Shown: piece by piece, positions 1-13,085 of the stretch
How the letters are laid out: the number at the start of each line of letters is the position of its first letter
Position numbering within the stretch: the stretch's first letter is position 1
Assembly: GCA_034440575.1 (NCBI GenBank)
Contig: JAOTOL010001634.1
Coordinates: 2,477,501-2,541,500, forward strand
DNA length: 64,000 nucleotides
DNA from: Imbricaverruca yamaguchii
Taxonomy: Eukaryota; Arthropoda; Thecostraca; Neoverrucidae
Direction: 5' to 3'
The notes under the pieces: model-generated
Told to the model about the DNA's origin: nothing
The model's database searches: none
What the model saw: the letters and a program-made list of their open reading frames with translations, nothing else
Position numbers and translations under genes: made by a program

Positions 1-183
1 AAGGGTGAATGCAGAACGTTCAGACCAAATATATTGAAGAGTGACGATATTTTTGGTTTTAGTCCAAAATGTGTTTTCGAATGACGGAGTCTTGGAAATA
101 ACCACGTGTATCACCTGATTGACTGCACCTGGTTGAACAATAGTCTTGAGCACCGGCGGCAGATGGCCGCAGTCTCTGGCGGG

Positions 184-1004
184 TTGGCTGTGTGCCAACC
201 TTCCAGTGGGAGTGGGGTCACCTGCCGGCCCCGACGGGCAGTCTCCGACAGGCCGACTGTGTGCAAACCTCCCAGTGGTGCCACCTGCCGACTGTGTGCA
301 AACCTCCCAGTGGTGCCACCTGCCGACTGTGTGCAAACCTCCCAGTGGCGCCACCTGTCGACTGTGTGCCAACCTCCAGTGGTGCCACCTGCCGACTGTG
401 TGCCAACCTCCCAGTGGTGCCACCTGCCGACTGTGTGCCAACCTCCCAGTGGTGCCACCTGCCGACTGTGTGCCAACCTCCCAGTGGTGCCACCTGCCGA
501 CTGTGTGCCAACCTCTCAGTGGTGCCACCTGCCGACTGTGTGCCAACCTCCCAGTGGTGCCACCTGCCGACTGTGTGCCAACCTCCCAGTGGCGGCACCT
601 GCCGACTGTGCCAACCTCCCAGTGGTGCCACCTGCCGACTGTGTGCCAATGCACCCCTCCCAGTGGTTCCACCTGCCGACTGTGTGCCAACCTCTCAGTG
701 GTTCCACCTGCCGACTGTGTGCCAACCTCCCAGTGGTGCCACCTGCCGACTGTGTGCCAACCTCCAAGTGGTGCCACCTGTCGACTGTGTGCCAACCTCC
801 CAGTGGTTCCACCTGCCGACTGTGTGCCAACCTCCCAGTGGTGCCACCTGCCGACTGTGTGCCAACCTCCAGTGGTGCCACCTGCCGACTGTGTGCCAAC
901 CTCCCAGTGGTGCCACCTGTCGACTGTGTGCCAACCTCCCAGTGGCGCCACCTGCCGACTGTGTGTCAACCTCCCAGTGGTGCCATCTGCCGGCGCCGAC
1001 GGAG
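184..1004. repeat. 35-bp minisatellite, about 21 units
   Basis: Tandem array with a 35-bp unit built round GACTGTGTGCCAACCTCCCA and GTGGTGCCACCTGCC. The first units (184-260) are degenerate; most later ones differ by one to three substitutions or a single-base deletion. Because 35 is not a multiple of 3 and the unit lacks stop codons in several frames, overlapping ORFs run through it on both strands. These are repeat artefacts, not genes. Confidence 0.95.
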
Positions 1005-1155
1005 GCTCACGTCAGGTGTAGGAAGCCGCCGCAGCCACGCGAGGCACACTGGCCCGGCGCGAGCGACACCCTTCCCAGTTAAACACCGCGGCACAGGGTT
1101 CCAGGTCGCGATATTGGCTGTTAACGCGCTCAAAAGTACTGACTTAGCGAGAACA

Positions 1156-1353
1156 ATTACACATACAAACACACTGACAAGCACATACATTCCCTCCCAC
1201 ACATGCATTGCACATGCACAAGCACCCACATACGCACACACAAACACACACATACACACCGACACAGACACGTACACATATCTACACACACACACACACC
1301 TACACACATACATGCACACACACACACATGGACATACATGCACACACACACAT

Positions 1354-1440
<87 letters not shown>

Positions 1441-1556
1441 CGCACACGCACACGCGAGCAAGCACGCACGCACAAGTACTCCTCACACAAATGCATCCAC
1501 ACAAGTACACGCACACGTACATAAGTACACGCACACGTGCATGCACTACACACACA
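1156..1556. repeat. CA/TG-rich microsatellite
   Basis: Interrupted (CA)n tract about 400 bp long; the purest run is about 1354-1438. TA, CG and TG interruptions increase toward both edges. Open frames here (His/Thr on +, Cys/Val on -) are repeat translations. Confidence 0.95.
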
Positions 1557-2535
1557 CATCATTTAAGCCTTGGCAGGCTTTGAGGAAAAAATGGAGTTCG
1601 TGAAACTGCACCATGCATCAAAGCTCTATAACGCAGAAATGTTTGGAAATTATATGCGAGAAAAGGCCACCTCGGAGGCTGACATCCCCCGTTCCCATCC
1701 CCACTCGGAATAGAACGACTGCCCATTACCTCATTATTCTGAAATATACACTTTACCAGAGGTAAATGGCGACAGGGGCACTGCTCCCGTAAACGCACTA
1801 AGTGGAAGAGAGCAGTTGGCCTCTTTCCACCGCATATGCCGGTGCCGGACTATGCTGTGTCGCCAACCTCTCGCGGCGGTTGGTTGCGGATGAATCCGGA
1901 AATCCGGCACCTAAGGTGATATGTGCTGAAGATTCTGTGATATAAAGCGGTGATTTAGCCATTCTTGACCGTGGCTTTGGTGCTATCGTCTAACATTTTC
2001 GCTGTCGCAGGAATTCCTGAGTCGAACTCCACATGTAGCTCTGCGCAACGCTTCACTTGACACACCGTCATTCCCAGGGATTCATGTAAGAGATTTTGAG
2101 GGGCCCGCGTGCATTGGCTACTGCCAGGGCCTCGTCACACTGACCCAACTGAAGGCTCTCCACCCGCTGCGCTCAGCAGAGAAATCGGCAAGTTTCCTTC
2201 GTTGAAACAGGCTTGGCAGTCTGCCCGAATCAATACCGCCATATAGATTATCGCTATAACTTGAACACGACGATGGAAGTGAAGAAAACAGCAGCCTTTC
2301 AGCCTGCTTCCGGCTTCAAAGAATCTGTTGTCGACGGAAAGTTATCGATTCTCATCGGCAGACTTCACTTCTTGCAAAAGGAATCTATCCCGCAAATCCC
2401 GTGAGACGGCCAGAACAACATCAATCAAGTGTATAGAGAGAAGTTGGAACACGCGGACGCCGAGCAAATTCGCCGTTGACATCGTTAGCTTCCTTCTCGT
2501 GCATGCACCCAATTTCTGTATCTATCTATCTTACG
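1557..2535. other. Non-genic stretch with a SINE relic
   Basis: No supported gene. At about 1852-1900 a segment reading GTCGCCAACCTCTCGCGG then CGGTTGGTTGCGG matches the central part of the SINE family at 5176-5338 in the same orientation, so it is probably a truncated old copy. Confidence 0.5.
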
Positions 2536-2539
2536 TGCA

Positions 2540-2594
2540 TATTCCTGTCTATATATGTACATATATATGTAAATATTTTTATATACATGTGCAT

Positions 2595-2636
<42 letters not shown>

Positions 2637-2731
2637 GCATATATATGTACTATATATGCATACATATGTAGGAATATACATATATGTGTGTGCATCGATA
2701 TACTTTCCTACACCTCGATATATGTTTGCTC
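2540..2731. repeat. AT-rich tract with (TA)n
   Basis: AT-rich DNA with a TA dinucleotide run at about 2599-2632 and shorter TA/CATA runs on both sides. It directly abuts the 5' edge of the LINE fragment that begins near 2732. Confidence 0.85.
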
Positions 2732-4298
2732 CTGGTTATGGAGCATTTGTTAAGTGTATGATGTTTAATGCTCAGAGTATCCGGTCCAAATTTGATGAGT
2801 TCAAGTGTTATGTTCCTGAGGAGGAACCAGATTTTGTTTGCATGGGTCAGTGAAGGGTATTTTGGAGATAACTTGCAGGACTATGAGATCCAGGGATACA
2901 ATATGTTTTCGTGTAATAGGGGTCCAGCAATGAAAGGGGGTGGTGTAATGCTCTATATGAATAGCTTATTCAGTTCTCAAAAAGTAGCAGTTGGGGATAA
3001 AAATGTGTCTGTGAAGTCCATTTGGCTTGATGTCACTGTGGGAAAAGGCAACAGCAATACTCTGAAGATAGGAGCTTTCTACCGATCAGGAACCCTGCCA
3101 CATTCTCAGCAGCTGGAGCTTGACAAGGTGATTTGTGAGGAAATCAGTAGAAACTTTTAGAGGAAGTGCCTTATTCTTGGTGACTTTAATCTAAAAGGTT
3201 ATGAAAATGCTGGTTTGGCTCCCCATCATGCAAAATGTTTAGGGAATGCCTTGAAGAGGACCTGTTCTTACACCAGTTTGTATCGGAACCTACCAGGCAT
3301 GGCTCATTCTTGGACCTTGTATTCTCGGATTTCAGTGACTTCGTTCAAGACTTGACTGTAGGAGAAACTCTGGGAAGAAGTGACATAGTTAGATTCAAGG
3401 CACATGTACGGGAAATTATGAAGGATAATTTGATAAAGGTTCCAAATTTCAACAGAGCAGACTTTGACTGCATGAGAGCGACTTTAAGTGCCATCAGATG
3501 GGAAGATGAATTCTCCAATTTAAATGCCTGTGAAATGTGGGAAAAGTTCAAATCTTACTTGAAGGAAATTCAGATTAGACATGTCCCCCAAAAACAAAGA
3601 CGCAAAAGAAGGGTAGGAAAGCCAGCATGACTTACACCAGACTTGATAAAAGCAATTAAGGCTAAGAAAACTGCATTTAGAGTCTTTAAAGAAGCCTCAA
3701 ATGTCGTTAATCTAAAGGCGTATCGAAAAGCTAGAGACGCTGTGAAGCAAAAAATCCAGAGCAGCCAAGCGAGCAAAAGAACTGGATTTAGCTAGAAACT
3801 GTGATGGGGACAGTAAAAAGTTCTTTAGTTTCTACAAGCTGAGTAAAGTTGCTAGCACAATTGGTCCACTGGAAGTAAACGGGACTACATTGGGTGAGGA
3901 TAGTGAGATGGTTGAGGAGCTGAGCAAGCAGTTTAAATCAGTGTTTACATTGGAAGATATGACCAATCTGCCGACCGTACACCATAGTTCAGTGGCATGT
4001 GATCTGATAAATGATGTTGATTTCATTGATAGTGATGTTATTTACAATCATATCAGGAAAATATAGCCAAACAAGACAGCAGGACCTGATGAAATTTATG
4101 CTAGGGTGTTGCGGGAAACTGAAAAGGAACTGGCATTTCCACTTAGTATAATATTTTGTAGGTCAGTTTCACAAAATGAAATTCCAACCGATTGGAAAAG
4201 TGCAAATGTAGTTCCTATTTTCAAGAAAGGAGAAAGAGGGAAAGTTGAAAACTATAGGCCAGTGCGTCTCACATCCCTAGTCTGCAAGGTACTCGAAT
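2732..4298 (+). mobile_element. CR1-like LINE fragment (copy 1), ORF2 EN to RT N-part
   Basis: This sequence is a close match, by eye, to the ORF2 region of the LINE at 9972-14734. It opens with the endonuclease N-terminus (FNAQSIRSKFDEF at about 2765), continues through CLILGDFN and the linker, and ends inside the RT domain near NYRPVRLTSLVCKVLE. Reading frames are broken: there is a TAG just before RKCLILGDFN, frameshifts near 2850, 3200 and 3750, and further stops. The copy lacks the 5' UTR, ORF1, the RT active site and the 3' end. Loss of the 3' end is unusual for a target-primed insertion and suggests a later deletion or rearrangement. Confidence 0.9.
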
Positions 4299-5163
4299 AA
4301 ATTAATCCACGACGGTCAATCCACGGTCAATCATATCCACGACATGCAGCTTTCAGAGGTAGGGCCTTATGGAATGGTAATATGGCCCACAAAAATGTTA
4401 GTTGGATTCGCCGGATATCGAACCGTGAAGCATGGCTGGAACCAGGTTAAAATGATGAACACATAGCGTCAGACTAGGATTGTCGGGCTTTATATAAGAC
4501 GCGGCACGATATATCGGCAACAATGCTACCACTCCAACACCTCACATCGGAGGCCGATCCAGGAATTTTGATTAGGCGTGGGGACACTTGTTTGGAGAGG
4601 CGCCATTTCTCCTGAGAGGTCGCCACTTATTTTGAGGAAAATCTTTTGAGTCGAGGTTGTGCTGCACTGGAGCGTTTTGCAAGGCCGATTCCTTACCTAT
4701 GAAGGGGGCTATCGGCTGAAAAACTAGACGAGCTTGGGAAGGGTGCGCATTCCAACCTTCTGGAGACGCCTTATTCTAGTTGGAGGCCACCAAATCTCAA
4801 TTGGGGATGCACATGCCCCCAGTCGTCCCCTCTGGAACTACGAGTGTCTCATATCCAAAGCATCTCTGGTTAGGAAAGCAGTTTGATATTCTCACACATC
4901 TACGCAGGTTTCAGGTGACATGCATGCATACGGCCACGCTCCGAGTCCCTATGCCACCGTACATTCCATCACTCCGCAGTAGGTGGAATGGTGCTGGGGA
5001 ATTCCAGTCCATCAGCATCGCAAACGCCTTCCAGATCCACAATGCCCAACCGTAGTCCCTGCCTATTCCATTTGTAGCTGCAATGGATCGTGAAACGGAA
5101 TTGTGTCGTTAAATACGCATAACGGTCGCCGTAGCCAGGGGCGGTCAGCAACATTCAAAGGGC
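4299..5163. other. No gene seen
   Basis: Mixed-composition DNA after the abrupt end of LINE copy 1. I see no coding, RNA or repeat feature that I can support. Confidence 0.5.
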
Positions 5164-5175
5164 ATGAGACAGAGT

Positions 5176-5338
5176 CGGTTGGTTATTGGTTTTACGACAC
5201 GTCGACCGTAGAGTCATCTAACGCCACCAATCTCTCGCGCCGATTGGTCGCGGGCAAAGAGTAGCGACAGGTGAGACTCGAACCCAGGTCCTGTTTGATC
5301 GTGATACAGGAGTCTTGTCTCTAGACCACTGGTCTTCG
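5176..5338 (-). mobile_element. tRNA-derived SINE with target duplication
   Basis: Read on the minus strand, this has a tRNA-like head with a B-box (GGGTTCGAGTC, near 5275), a conserved body (CGCCCGCGACCAATCGG-like) and a tail ending CGTAAAACCAATAACCAA. It is flanked by a 13-bp direct repeat with one mismatch (CATGAGACAGAGT at 5164-5176 and CATTAGACAGAGT at 5339-5351), as expected for LINE-mediated insertion. Relatives lie at 47584-47750 and 60194-60325, with relics near 1860 and 56050. Confidence 0.8.
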
Positions 5339-5351
5339 CATTAGACAGAGT

Positions 5352-7370
5352 TACCTCTATAGCCCCCACAAGGAAAATTTATCGGAATATCCCCATTTTC
5401 TTTTCCTTTTTTTCGAAAATTGGACTGCTTTTTTGTTTGTGTTTTTTATGTGGACCTATTCAAGTTGGTTCAGAGTTGGTCGTGACCTTAGGTAACGGAC
5501 CCGACCTCAGACAGAAATCCGACATGTCAGTTAGAGTAAGGTCGCCTAAGTCCAGTGTGATCTGGACAGGTCGGAGCTTGGTAGGGTGCGGGTTCAGCGG
5601 GTTCCCTTCAGATCGCGGGTGGATACAGGGACACTGAGGAAAATGACCCCACGGAAATGTGGCGCTGCGCTCCTCCGGCCAGGGGAGGTCTCCTCCTTGC
5701 TTGGGTCAGCCGCGAGGTCATGCAGGTGACGAGAAACATTCCTCTCGGAGAACATCCGGCGTTAACTCCACTCCCGTCTCGGGTAAAGTCTATTTACCAC
5801 TCCCTAACGTTTTTCCGTAATATTAAAAATGGATGGTGAGAAGCACCACGATATTTTCGGTACCTTTTCTTTCATCATTTTTGCGTATGACGTGAATGTC
5901 TCGACCTCGAGTCATGCAAGTTCATTGACTTAGCTCAAGTCAAAGAGGACCACCTAAAAAAATGTTTGAATATCTAAAATTCATACTAATGAATAACATT
6001 AAAATGAAAATTGCTACATAAGTTCAATCGGGTAGTATTCCCTGTAGAGGGGATCAGTGGTGGTTTTGCTTGAGATCAGTTCAGCTACCTGAGGTCACGT
6101 TAAATTTTGGCTCATTTTGGCCACATTTTCATTTGTGTAATGTGCATGTTCTCTTAACTTCACTTGTACCTTGATGTGCAAGCAGAACCATCAGGATATT
6201 TTTTGTTCAATTGTCTTGACCTCCATCGAGTGACCTGAGGTCAGGTCAACATAACGTCCTCAATGTCGGCCACACATATTTAATGCTGCTGTTTTTATAG
6301 TATATGTCTGGTTTTCACGGTCTAAACAGTTCAAAAATGCATTGCACATAAGTTACCCAAGAGCGGCGATATAAAGCGTGTTTATCAAATGAACCGATAA
6401 TAACTAGTTTGTGTTCGCCCAGGGCTTAGCTTAGAAGCTAGGGGTATTCAACAGCCTCCTCCCGCCAATACGAGGTGTGATGATGTGACCGGAGAGACCG
6501 ATTAATTCACGCTAGAGGCATTGTAGGGTTAGAGAGAGGATCTACTTGAAAATGACTGCCGACGTCTATTAGAAGCAATTTCCAAACATTCCTAGAATGG
6601 TGATCAGAGCCACAGCGAGTGATTTCCGGCGATCGGCAGGGCGGGGGTGCCCAGATGAGGTCAGATGAATTAACTAGCGTTTACACAGGCGGTCAGTGCA
6701 GACAGCACATGACAGTAACCTGGACATCGGCGGCGCTTCGTTACGACACACCATCTGTTTTCCGGGTGCGGTTAAATCCCGCGGTGGGTCAGCATCCAAC
6801 AATTATTTCGGCACATCGGTACCAGCCAGGTGTCCCTGGCCAGTCATTTCACACCATACCAGGTGTCCCTGGTATGGTGTGACATTCCTAGGGTCTTGCC
6901 CGTCGTTGCTACCCTGTACATGCTAACAGAGGCCCCTGGCTGGCCAGGCATCTTCCTTGATTCGGTGACGAGAACAATATGTCCGGTGCCAGTTGGCACG
7001 TCCCCCTCCCCTCCCTCTCCTATCTAGAGGATTGTGCGGAGTAAGTCAGACGAAACGGAGCAACCGCATAGCGCGTGGCAAGGCCGCCATTAAACTGGCG
7101 AATGCTACACCCAAATATAAATACTTGATGAGACGATTCGATGGGAAGTAGAATGCGGTTCCCGCGAGTCCACCCATTGGTGCCAGTCGACACCTTCAGG
7201 TGCCGACCGGAGACGAGTTTCGAAGCGAAGCGGAGGCTAAATGGCATCGGGGCTAAACGGGAGTTGTCAGCTGGAGACCATACGCCTTAGCCCTCTGCCG
7301 AGAGTAGGGAAAGTAACAGACCACGGAGGCCCTTCGGGGTTAACACTCGCCTCCCCCGGCCGCCCCCGCC
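5352..7370. other. No gene; AGGTCA-rich patch and one perfect hairpin
   Basis: No supported gene. TGACCT/AGGTCA hexamers cluster at about 6220-6256, as in the MITEs at 32762 and 39803. The segment at about 6420-6500 (GAGGTGTGATGATGTGACC...) resembles the end of the inverted-repeat element at 16440-16490, so the stretch is probably diverged transposon DNA. Confidence 0.4.
6849..6882. repeat. Perfect 14-bp inverted repeat (hairpin)
   Basis: TCACACCATACCAG (6849-6862), a 6-base spacer, then its exact complement (6869-6882). A degenerate copy of the spacer region (CCAGGTGTCCCTGG) lies just upstream at about 6827-6840. No function is evident. Confidence 0.85.
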
Positions 7371-7740
7371 TCCTCCCCCTTCCGGGGGGGGGGGGTTCCC
7401 CCCCCCCTCCGAACTATGCTAGCAAAAAAAAAAAAAAAGCGGGGGGGGGATGGTTGGGGGCGGCTCAAAGAATGTGTTTTTTTTATTTTCTCGCCCCCGC
7501 CCACAATTAAGGGGGGAAAAAAAAAAAAAAAAAAAACCCCACCAGGGGGGGGGGGGATATTAAAAAAAAAAAAAAACCCGAAACAAAAAAAAAAAAAAAA
7601 AAAAGGGAAATGATATTCCCCAATACTTTAAATCCCAAAAAAAAGGGGGGAATTTAATTTTAGGAAAACAAAAAAAAAAGAAAAGAAAATAAAATAAAGA
7701 CCCCCGGGCAAGGGCGGGGGGGGGGGGGGGTGTCACCCCC
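7371..7740. other. Homopolymer-rich, probably low-quality assembly
   Basis: Runs of G, C, A and T of 8 to 22 bases follow one another with almost no normal sequence between them. This matches consensus built from poor reads better than biology. The frames across it (Lys-rich on +, Phe-rich on -) should not be annotated. Confidence 0.8.
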
Positions 7741-9613
7741 CCGCCTTCGTAGTGTTGTTGGGTGAACTTAAGGTTAAGATGTAAAAGGTTGCGGGAGATT
7801 GAGAAAGTTTTGGGGGAGCCTCCTTTAAAATATTGGAGGCATAATGAAGCCAATGTGTAAAATAGATACCTTCCGTGTATGATTTCCGCCTGAAACTCCC
7901 TTACCTTTATCGAAAGACTCCAACCATTCAGCAGAGGGGCTGCAAAATGAGCTGCAGATCCAAAAATTGGAAATAAAGTGAGAAGGGGACACCGAAGATG
8001 ATGAGGCCCAGAACTGTGGGATGCAGTAAATGTGAAAATTCGTCTCACCCAGTCCGAAAATCGTGGCGAGATCCATGCTTCCGAAGAGATGCTATCTGTC
8101 CAGCCAACTTCAACGGCATAAAACAACTAAGGCCTCTGGCACACTTCAACTTGCAGAAGTTTGCTGATCTATATGAAAGTGAGTTTGTTATCTGTTCCCA
8201 GCCTGATCCATAGTGAGATTTCATTCGGACAGTACACGAAGCAATCCAGAGCCATCGGCAGGCCAAATGAAGGATGAGAAGCTACTGACATGGGATGCCC
8301 TTGATAACGTGTTACGCACACCGCGATTAAAAAGGGTCACTCCACCCCAACAGACAGCACGCCCAGTCACGGACCGTTCCGCTGCCTGCCTCGTCATGTT
8401 CGTTGTGTCGGCTGAGAATGTCATCAGGCTCGGTTGACAGCGCTGAGTGCGCGCTGAAGGCGTCACACAGGCCGCCGCTGCGACATGGCGATGAATACAG
8501 ATCGTCATCGTATGGGCCTGAGCACGGCCGGCCCGGACAATTCGCACCCTCCTGGCAGCAGACGCGGCGCTCATGACACTTCGCCAAACTGCCACTTTGA
8601 TGTTCTGACGAGCGCTCGGGGCGCAGACCTCGCCGACTTCGACGCCTGCGGTCCTCATCGAGTTCATCGTAACTTCAGTCGACGCTCCGCGCTATGTCTT
8701 CGGATGTCTTCGCTACTGAGGCTTTGACACGCTCGTCGGGGGGCCTCTCGCATAACACGCACATGGGGGAGGGGCCCCTAAGATGTCGGAAATTACTGAA
8801 GGTAGAGGCGCACAATTTGAAGGATAGATGACAGCTGTAGTGAACTTGCTGCAACATAGATTTCTTCGCCCCAGGTCAGAGCCTTCAGGATCAAATAAGG
8901 TCTAGTTTGGCGGGCACACCTCGTCGCCTCGCGACGGCGCCGACGAGTCCTGTGATCTTGCCGCTTGATGGCTGGTCGGCCAGTCGGCGGCCGGCCCGTC
9001 GGTCGACTTTGCACCCTGTAGCCCCTACATTTGCCAACACTTTTTTGTGCATGGGATGCGCCGATCAACTTCGAACAAAGTCACAAGATTGCATTACAAT
9101 ATTCTTGTCCGTTCACGAAATATCGTCGAAAGTAAGAGGGGTTGGTAGACCTCCCTCCTGTGGGCGTGCTCAGGCGCTCCAACTGCGGTTGTACAGCATC
9201 CATTCGCATCAAAGCTTTGCGGATGACATGGCAAACTGTGAGTGTGTGAAGGACTAGTTTAATAATATATCACGACAGAGATAGGAAAATAAATTACCGT
9301 TTTCCTGGTGTGGGGCATATTTGAGATTCTTCGTATAGTTTAAATAGTTCTGTGGCTCATTCTGCTAGGATAACAGAACAAAAAGTTTTAAAAATCGGAT
9401 GCCTTGGTTCCGTGTCCATGTCTAATGCGATGACATAAATGTGTTGATGGTGGTTTCGTCCACCACTGCATCATTCGTTTTCCGCCACGTGTCTTCCGGC
9501 ATGAATGGTGCTGAGCCGCATCGCGGGAAGACCCACCAGGCAGCATGAAATATGCAACAGCGTCACATCAATGCTGCCGAGCATTCACAAATGAGGTAAA
9601 AAGCACATTTACG
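7741..9613. other. Mostly non-genic, GC-rich from 8330
   Basis: Apart from the Cys-rich open segment at 8327-8680 (minus), I see no supportable gene. The 8330-9060 part is GC- and CpG-rich with several overlapping open frames on both strands, which is what GC-rich DNA gives by chance. Confidence 0.4.
8327..8680 (-). CDS. Possible exon of an unknown Cys-rich protein
   Basis: On the minus strand a frame stays open for about 115 codons. It begins after a TGA near 8680 and ends at a TGA at 8327-8329. It reads as an acidic/basic lead (DELDEDRRRRSRR), a cysteine cluster (CHERRVCCQEGANCPGRPC then CRSGGLC) and an acidic stretch (ILSRHNEHDEAG). The mixed, non-repetitive residue use looks more protein-like than the overlapping frames. 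I recognise no family, see no start codon with a signal peptide, and find no convincing splice sites. It could be part of an exon or simply an open frame in GC-rich DNA. Confidence 0.2.
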
Positions 9614-9660
9614 TTTATGCACGTATGCGTGCATAAATCCATACTGAGTACTTCAGTATG
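9614..9660. repeat. Two adjacent perfect hairpins
   Basis: TTTATGCACG/CGTGCATAAA (10-bp arms, 4-base loop, 9614-9637) is followed after two bases by CATACTGA/TCAGTATG (8-bp arms, 5-base loop, 9640-9660). No function is evident. Confidence 0.8.
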
Positions 9661-10078
9661 CATAAATGTGTACTAAAAGTGTGTGAGTGCACATTTTGAG
9701 TGACGTGCTCTTTCACCGAGCGTGCAGGCAGGATTTTCTTTAGGGAGGACCCGGTGAAATAGGTTATGGAAGAGAGGTGGTTGTGGGTGGTGAAAATCTA
9801 AAAATGTATTGCTTGATCTAGTGCATTTTCGCTGCTAAGTGGAATCTGGTCCTCCCCACAACCATGGGCTGCACTTTTGCCTTTACCGACCATTGCCAGG
9901 TGCACTTGTGGCAAGACAATCCGGTTGTTAGTACATTTAATACAAGGGTTTCACAAATATCGTCCACCTGTCTTATAAAGACATAAAGACATAAAAGATT
10001 AGTGCAACTATGAGCCACAAGCCACAGCCACTTGGTTGCACTCTGTACACTGAACCAGTTGCCCACCAAATCTGTCAA

Positions 10079-13000
10079 TCAGTCCTCCCTGTAATACTGA
10101 AAAGCAAGCCCTTTATTCTTATAATGATTGTCTATGCTGTTTTTAAAGATGTTCAATGTGCTGCTACTGACGATGTTATCTGGCAGCTGGTTCCAGTGTT
10201 CTACTACCCTGGTGGTGAAGAAAGTTTGTCTTAGCCTTGTTCTGCTGTGGTTAACTTTAATTTTGAATTTATGACCTCTAATTGCATCATTTCTGTTAAA
10301 TTCAAACATTTCCCCAAGGTATCCCCTCTCCAGACCATGGACAAATTTAAAAACCTCGATGAGGTCTCCTCTCAGCCTTCTATATCTAAGTGAAAACATA
10401 TTCAATTTTTTCAATCTTTCCTCATATGCCAGGTTGCTTATGCCATTAACCATTTTTGTAGCCCTCTTTTGTACTCTCTCTAAAAGCCAACAATCTTTTT
10501 CATAGCTAGGAGACCAAGCGTGGATGCAGTATTCCAAATGTGGCCTGACATATGCACAGTAAAGCTTCCTGATCACTTCCTCACTTCTGTATGATACATT
10601 CCTATTTATTGCCCCGAGCATTCTCAGTGCCTTCTTCCTGGCTTCCTTGGTCTGTTCTGATGCCCCCAGTTTTGTGTTTAAAATAGCACCTAAATCCTTC
10701 TCCTGTTGAGTCACTGATAGCACTTGGCCACCCATCAAGTATGGAGCCTTCATATGTTGCTTACCTACATGCATGATTTTGCACTTATCAAAATTAAATT
10801 TCATTTGCCACTCTTCGTACCACTTCACAAGTTCGTCTAAGTCTTTTTGCAGCGAGATATGCTCATCCTGACCTGTTATTGCCCTAAAGACCTTCAAATC
10901 ATCCGCAAATTTCGAAACTTTACTGCTTAGCCCACTTTCAATGTTATTTACAAATATAATGAACAGTAATGGCCCTAGTACTGACCCCTGGGGGACTCCA
11001 CTAAGAACATTTTGCCATGATGACTTTGTACCATTTAGCATCACTCTTTGCTGTCTATCTGAAAGCCACAACTCTATCCATTTTAAGATGCTACCTGCAA
11101 TACCATGGGACTGAAGCTGTATCATTCACCGTTTATGGGGTACCTTGTCAAAGGCCTTACTAAAGTCAAGATATGCTACATCAACCTGATTTCCCTGATC
11201 AAATTGTTCTGTGGCGAAGTTCAAAAAGTCCAAGAGACACGAACGTCTTTTTCTAAACCCATGTTCAGTATCTTGAATCAATTTGCTACCTTCCAGATAA
11301 CTAAGTATTCTATCCTTGATAATTGATTCGAGTACCTTGCAGACTAGGAATGTGAGACTTATTGGCCTATAGTTTTCAACTTTCCCTCTTTCTCCTTTCT
11401 TGAAAATAGGAACTACATTTGCCCTTTTCCAATCGGTTGGAGTTTCATTTTGTGAAACTGATCTACAAAATATTATACTAAGTGGAAATGCCAGTTCCTT
11501 TTCAGTTTCCCGCAACACCCTAGCATAAATTTCATCAGGTCCTGCTGCCTTGTTTGGCTTTATTTTCCTGATATGATTGTAAACAACATCACTATCAATG
11601 AAATCAACATCATTTGTCAGATCCCATGTCAGTGCACTATGATGTACGGTCGGCAGATTGGTCATATCTTCCAATGTATACATTGATTTGAACTGCTTGC
11701 TCAGCTCCTCGACCATCCCACTATCCTCACCCAATGTAGTCCCGTTTACTTCCAGTGGACCAATTGTGCTAGAAACTTTACTCAGCTTGTAGAAACTAAA
11801 GAACTTTTTACTGTCCCCATTACAGTTTCTAGCTAAATCCAATTCTTTTGCTCGCTTTGCTGCTCTGGTTTTTTGCTTCACAGTGTCTCTAGCTTTTCGA
11901 TACGCCTTTAGATTAACGACATTTGAAGCTTTTTTAAAGACTCTAAATGCAGTTTGCTTAGCCTTAATTGCTTTTATCAAGTCTGGTGTAAGCCATGCTG
12001 GCTTTCCTACCATTCTTTTGCGTCTTTGCTTTTGGGGGACATGTCTAATCTGAATTTCCTTCAAGTAAGATTTGAACTTTTCCCACATTTCACAGGCATT
12101 TAAATTGGAGAATTATTCTTCCCATCTGATGGCACTTAAAGCCGCTCTCATGCCGTCAAAGTCTGCTCTGTTGAAATTTGGAACCTTTACCAAATTATCC
12201 TTGATAATTTCCTACATGTGCCTTGAATCTAACTATGTTGGTCACTTTTCCCAGAGTTTCGCCTATTGTCAAGTCTTGAACCAAGTCACTAAATCCGAGA
12301 ATACAAGGTCCAAGAATGAGCCATGCCTGGGTTCCGATACAAACTGGTGTAAGAACAGGTCCTCTTCAAGGCATTCCTAAACATTTTGCATGATGGGAGC
12401 CAACACCAGCATTTTCATAACCTTTTAGATTAAAGTCACCAAGAATAAGGCACTTCCTCTAAAAGTTTCTACTGATTTCCTCACAAATCACCTTGTCAAG
12501 CTCCAGTTGCTGAGAATGTGGCAGGGTTCCTGATCGGTAGAAAGCTCCTATCCTAAGAGTATTGCTGTTGCCTTTTCCCACAGTGACATCAAGCCAAATG
12601 GACTCCACAGACACATTTTTATTCCAACCTGCTACTTTTTGAGAACTGAGTAAGCTATTCATATAGAGCATTACACCACCCCCTTTCATTGCTGGACCCC
12701 TATTGCACGAAAACATATTGTATCCCTGGATCTCATAGTCCTGTAAGTTATCTCCAAAATACCCTTCACTGATCCATGCCTCCGTAATGCAAACAAAATC
12801 TGGTTCCTCCTCAGCAACATAACACTTGAACTCATCAAATTTGGAACGGATACTCTGAGCATTAAACATCATACACTTAACAAATGCTCCATAACCACCG
12901 TTGGCTTTTTCATATCGAGTTCCTTTATCACTAGATGAACTATCACTCTGTCCCCTTGAGTTGCTGCTGTCCCTATTTGCAGACTTTGAGGTTCTATTGC

Positions 13001-13085
13001 CTTGGCTGACACTATTGGAATATTCCTGAGTTGGCAATACAATTTCATCCCTCCCCACCCCATTTCCTAGTTTCCTGAAGGACAT
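10079..13085 (-). pseudogene. LINE ORF2: endonuclease + reverse transcriptase (broken)
   Basis: ORF2 would make the protein that nicks the target and copies the element RNA. It starts at ATG 13085, inside the end of ORF1 (41-base overlap in another frame). The endonuclease part shows FNAQSIRSKFDEF, ITEAWISE, GGGVMLY and, after a stop, LILGDFN. The RT part shows NYRPISLTFLVCKVLE, LDFSKAFDKVPHKR, GVPQGSVLGPLLF and the catalytic box as FADD. The C-terminal CR1 region contains RPHLEYCIHAWSP and LQKRAT-like and GHKFKIKV motifs. Defects: an in-frame TAG at about 12459, frameshifts between 12090 and 12458, and a TGA at 11126-11128 just after FDKVPHKR. The last 348 codons are intact. The TAG also occurs in copy 1. 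Confidence 0.92.

Noticed and set aside
106..1524. Long Cys/Pro-rich and His/Thr-rich ORFs on both strands
   Set aside because: They are translations of the 35-bp minisatellite and the (CA)n tract, which have no stop codons in several frames.
7416..8126. Lys-rich and Phe-rich ORFs
   Set aside because: They run through probable low-quality homopolymer sequence.
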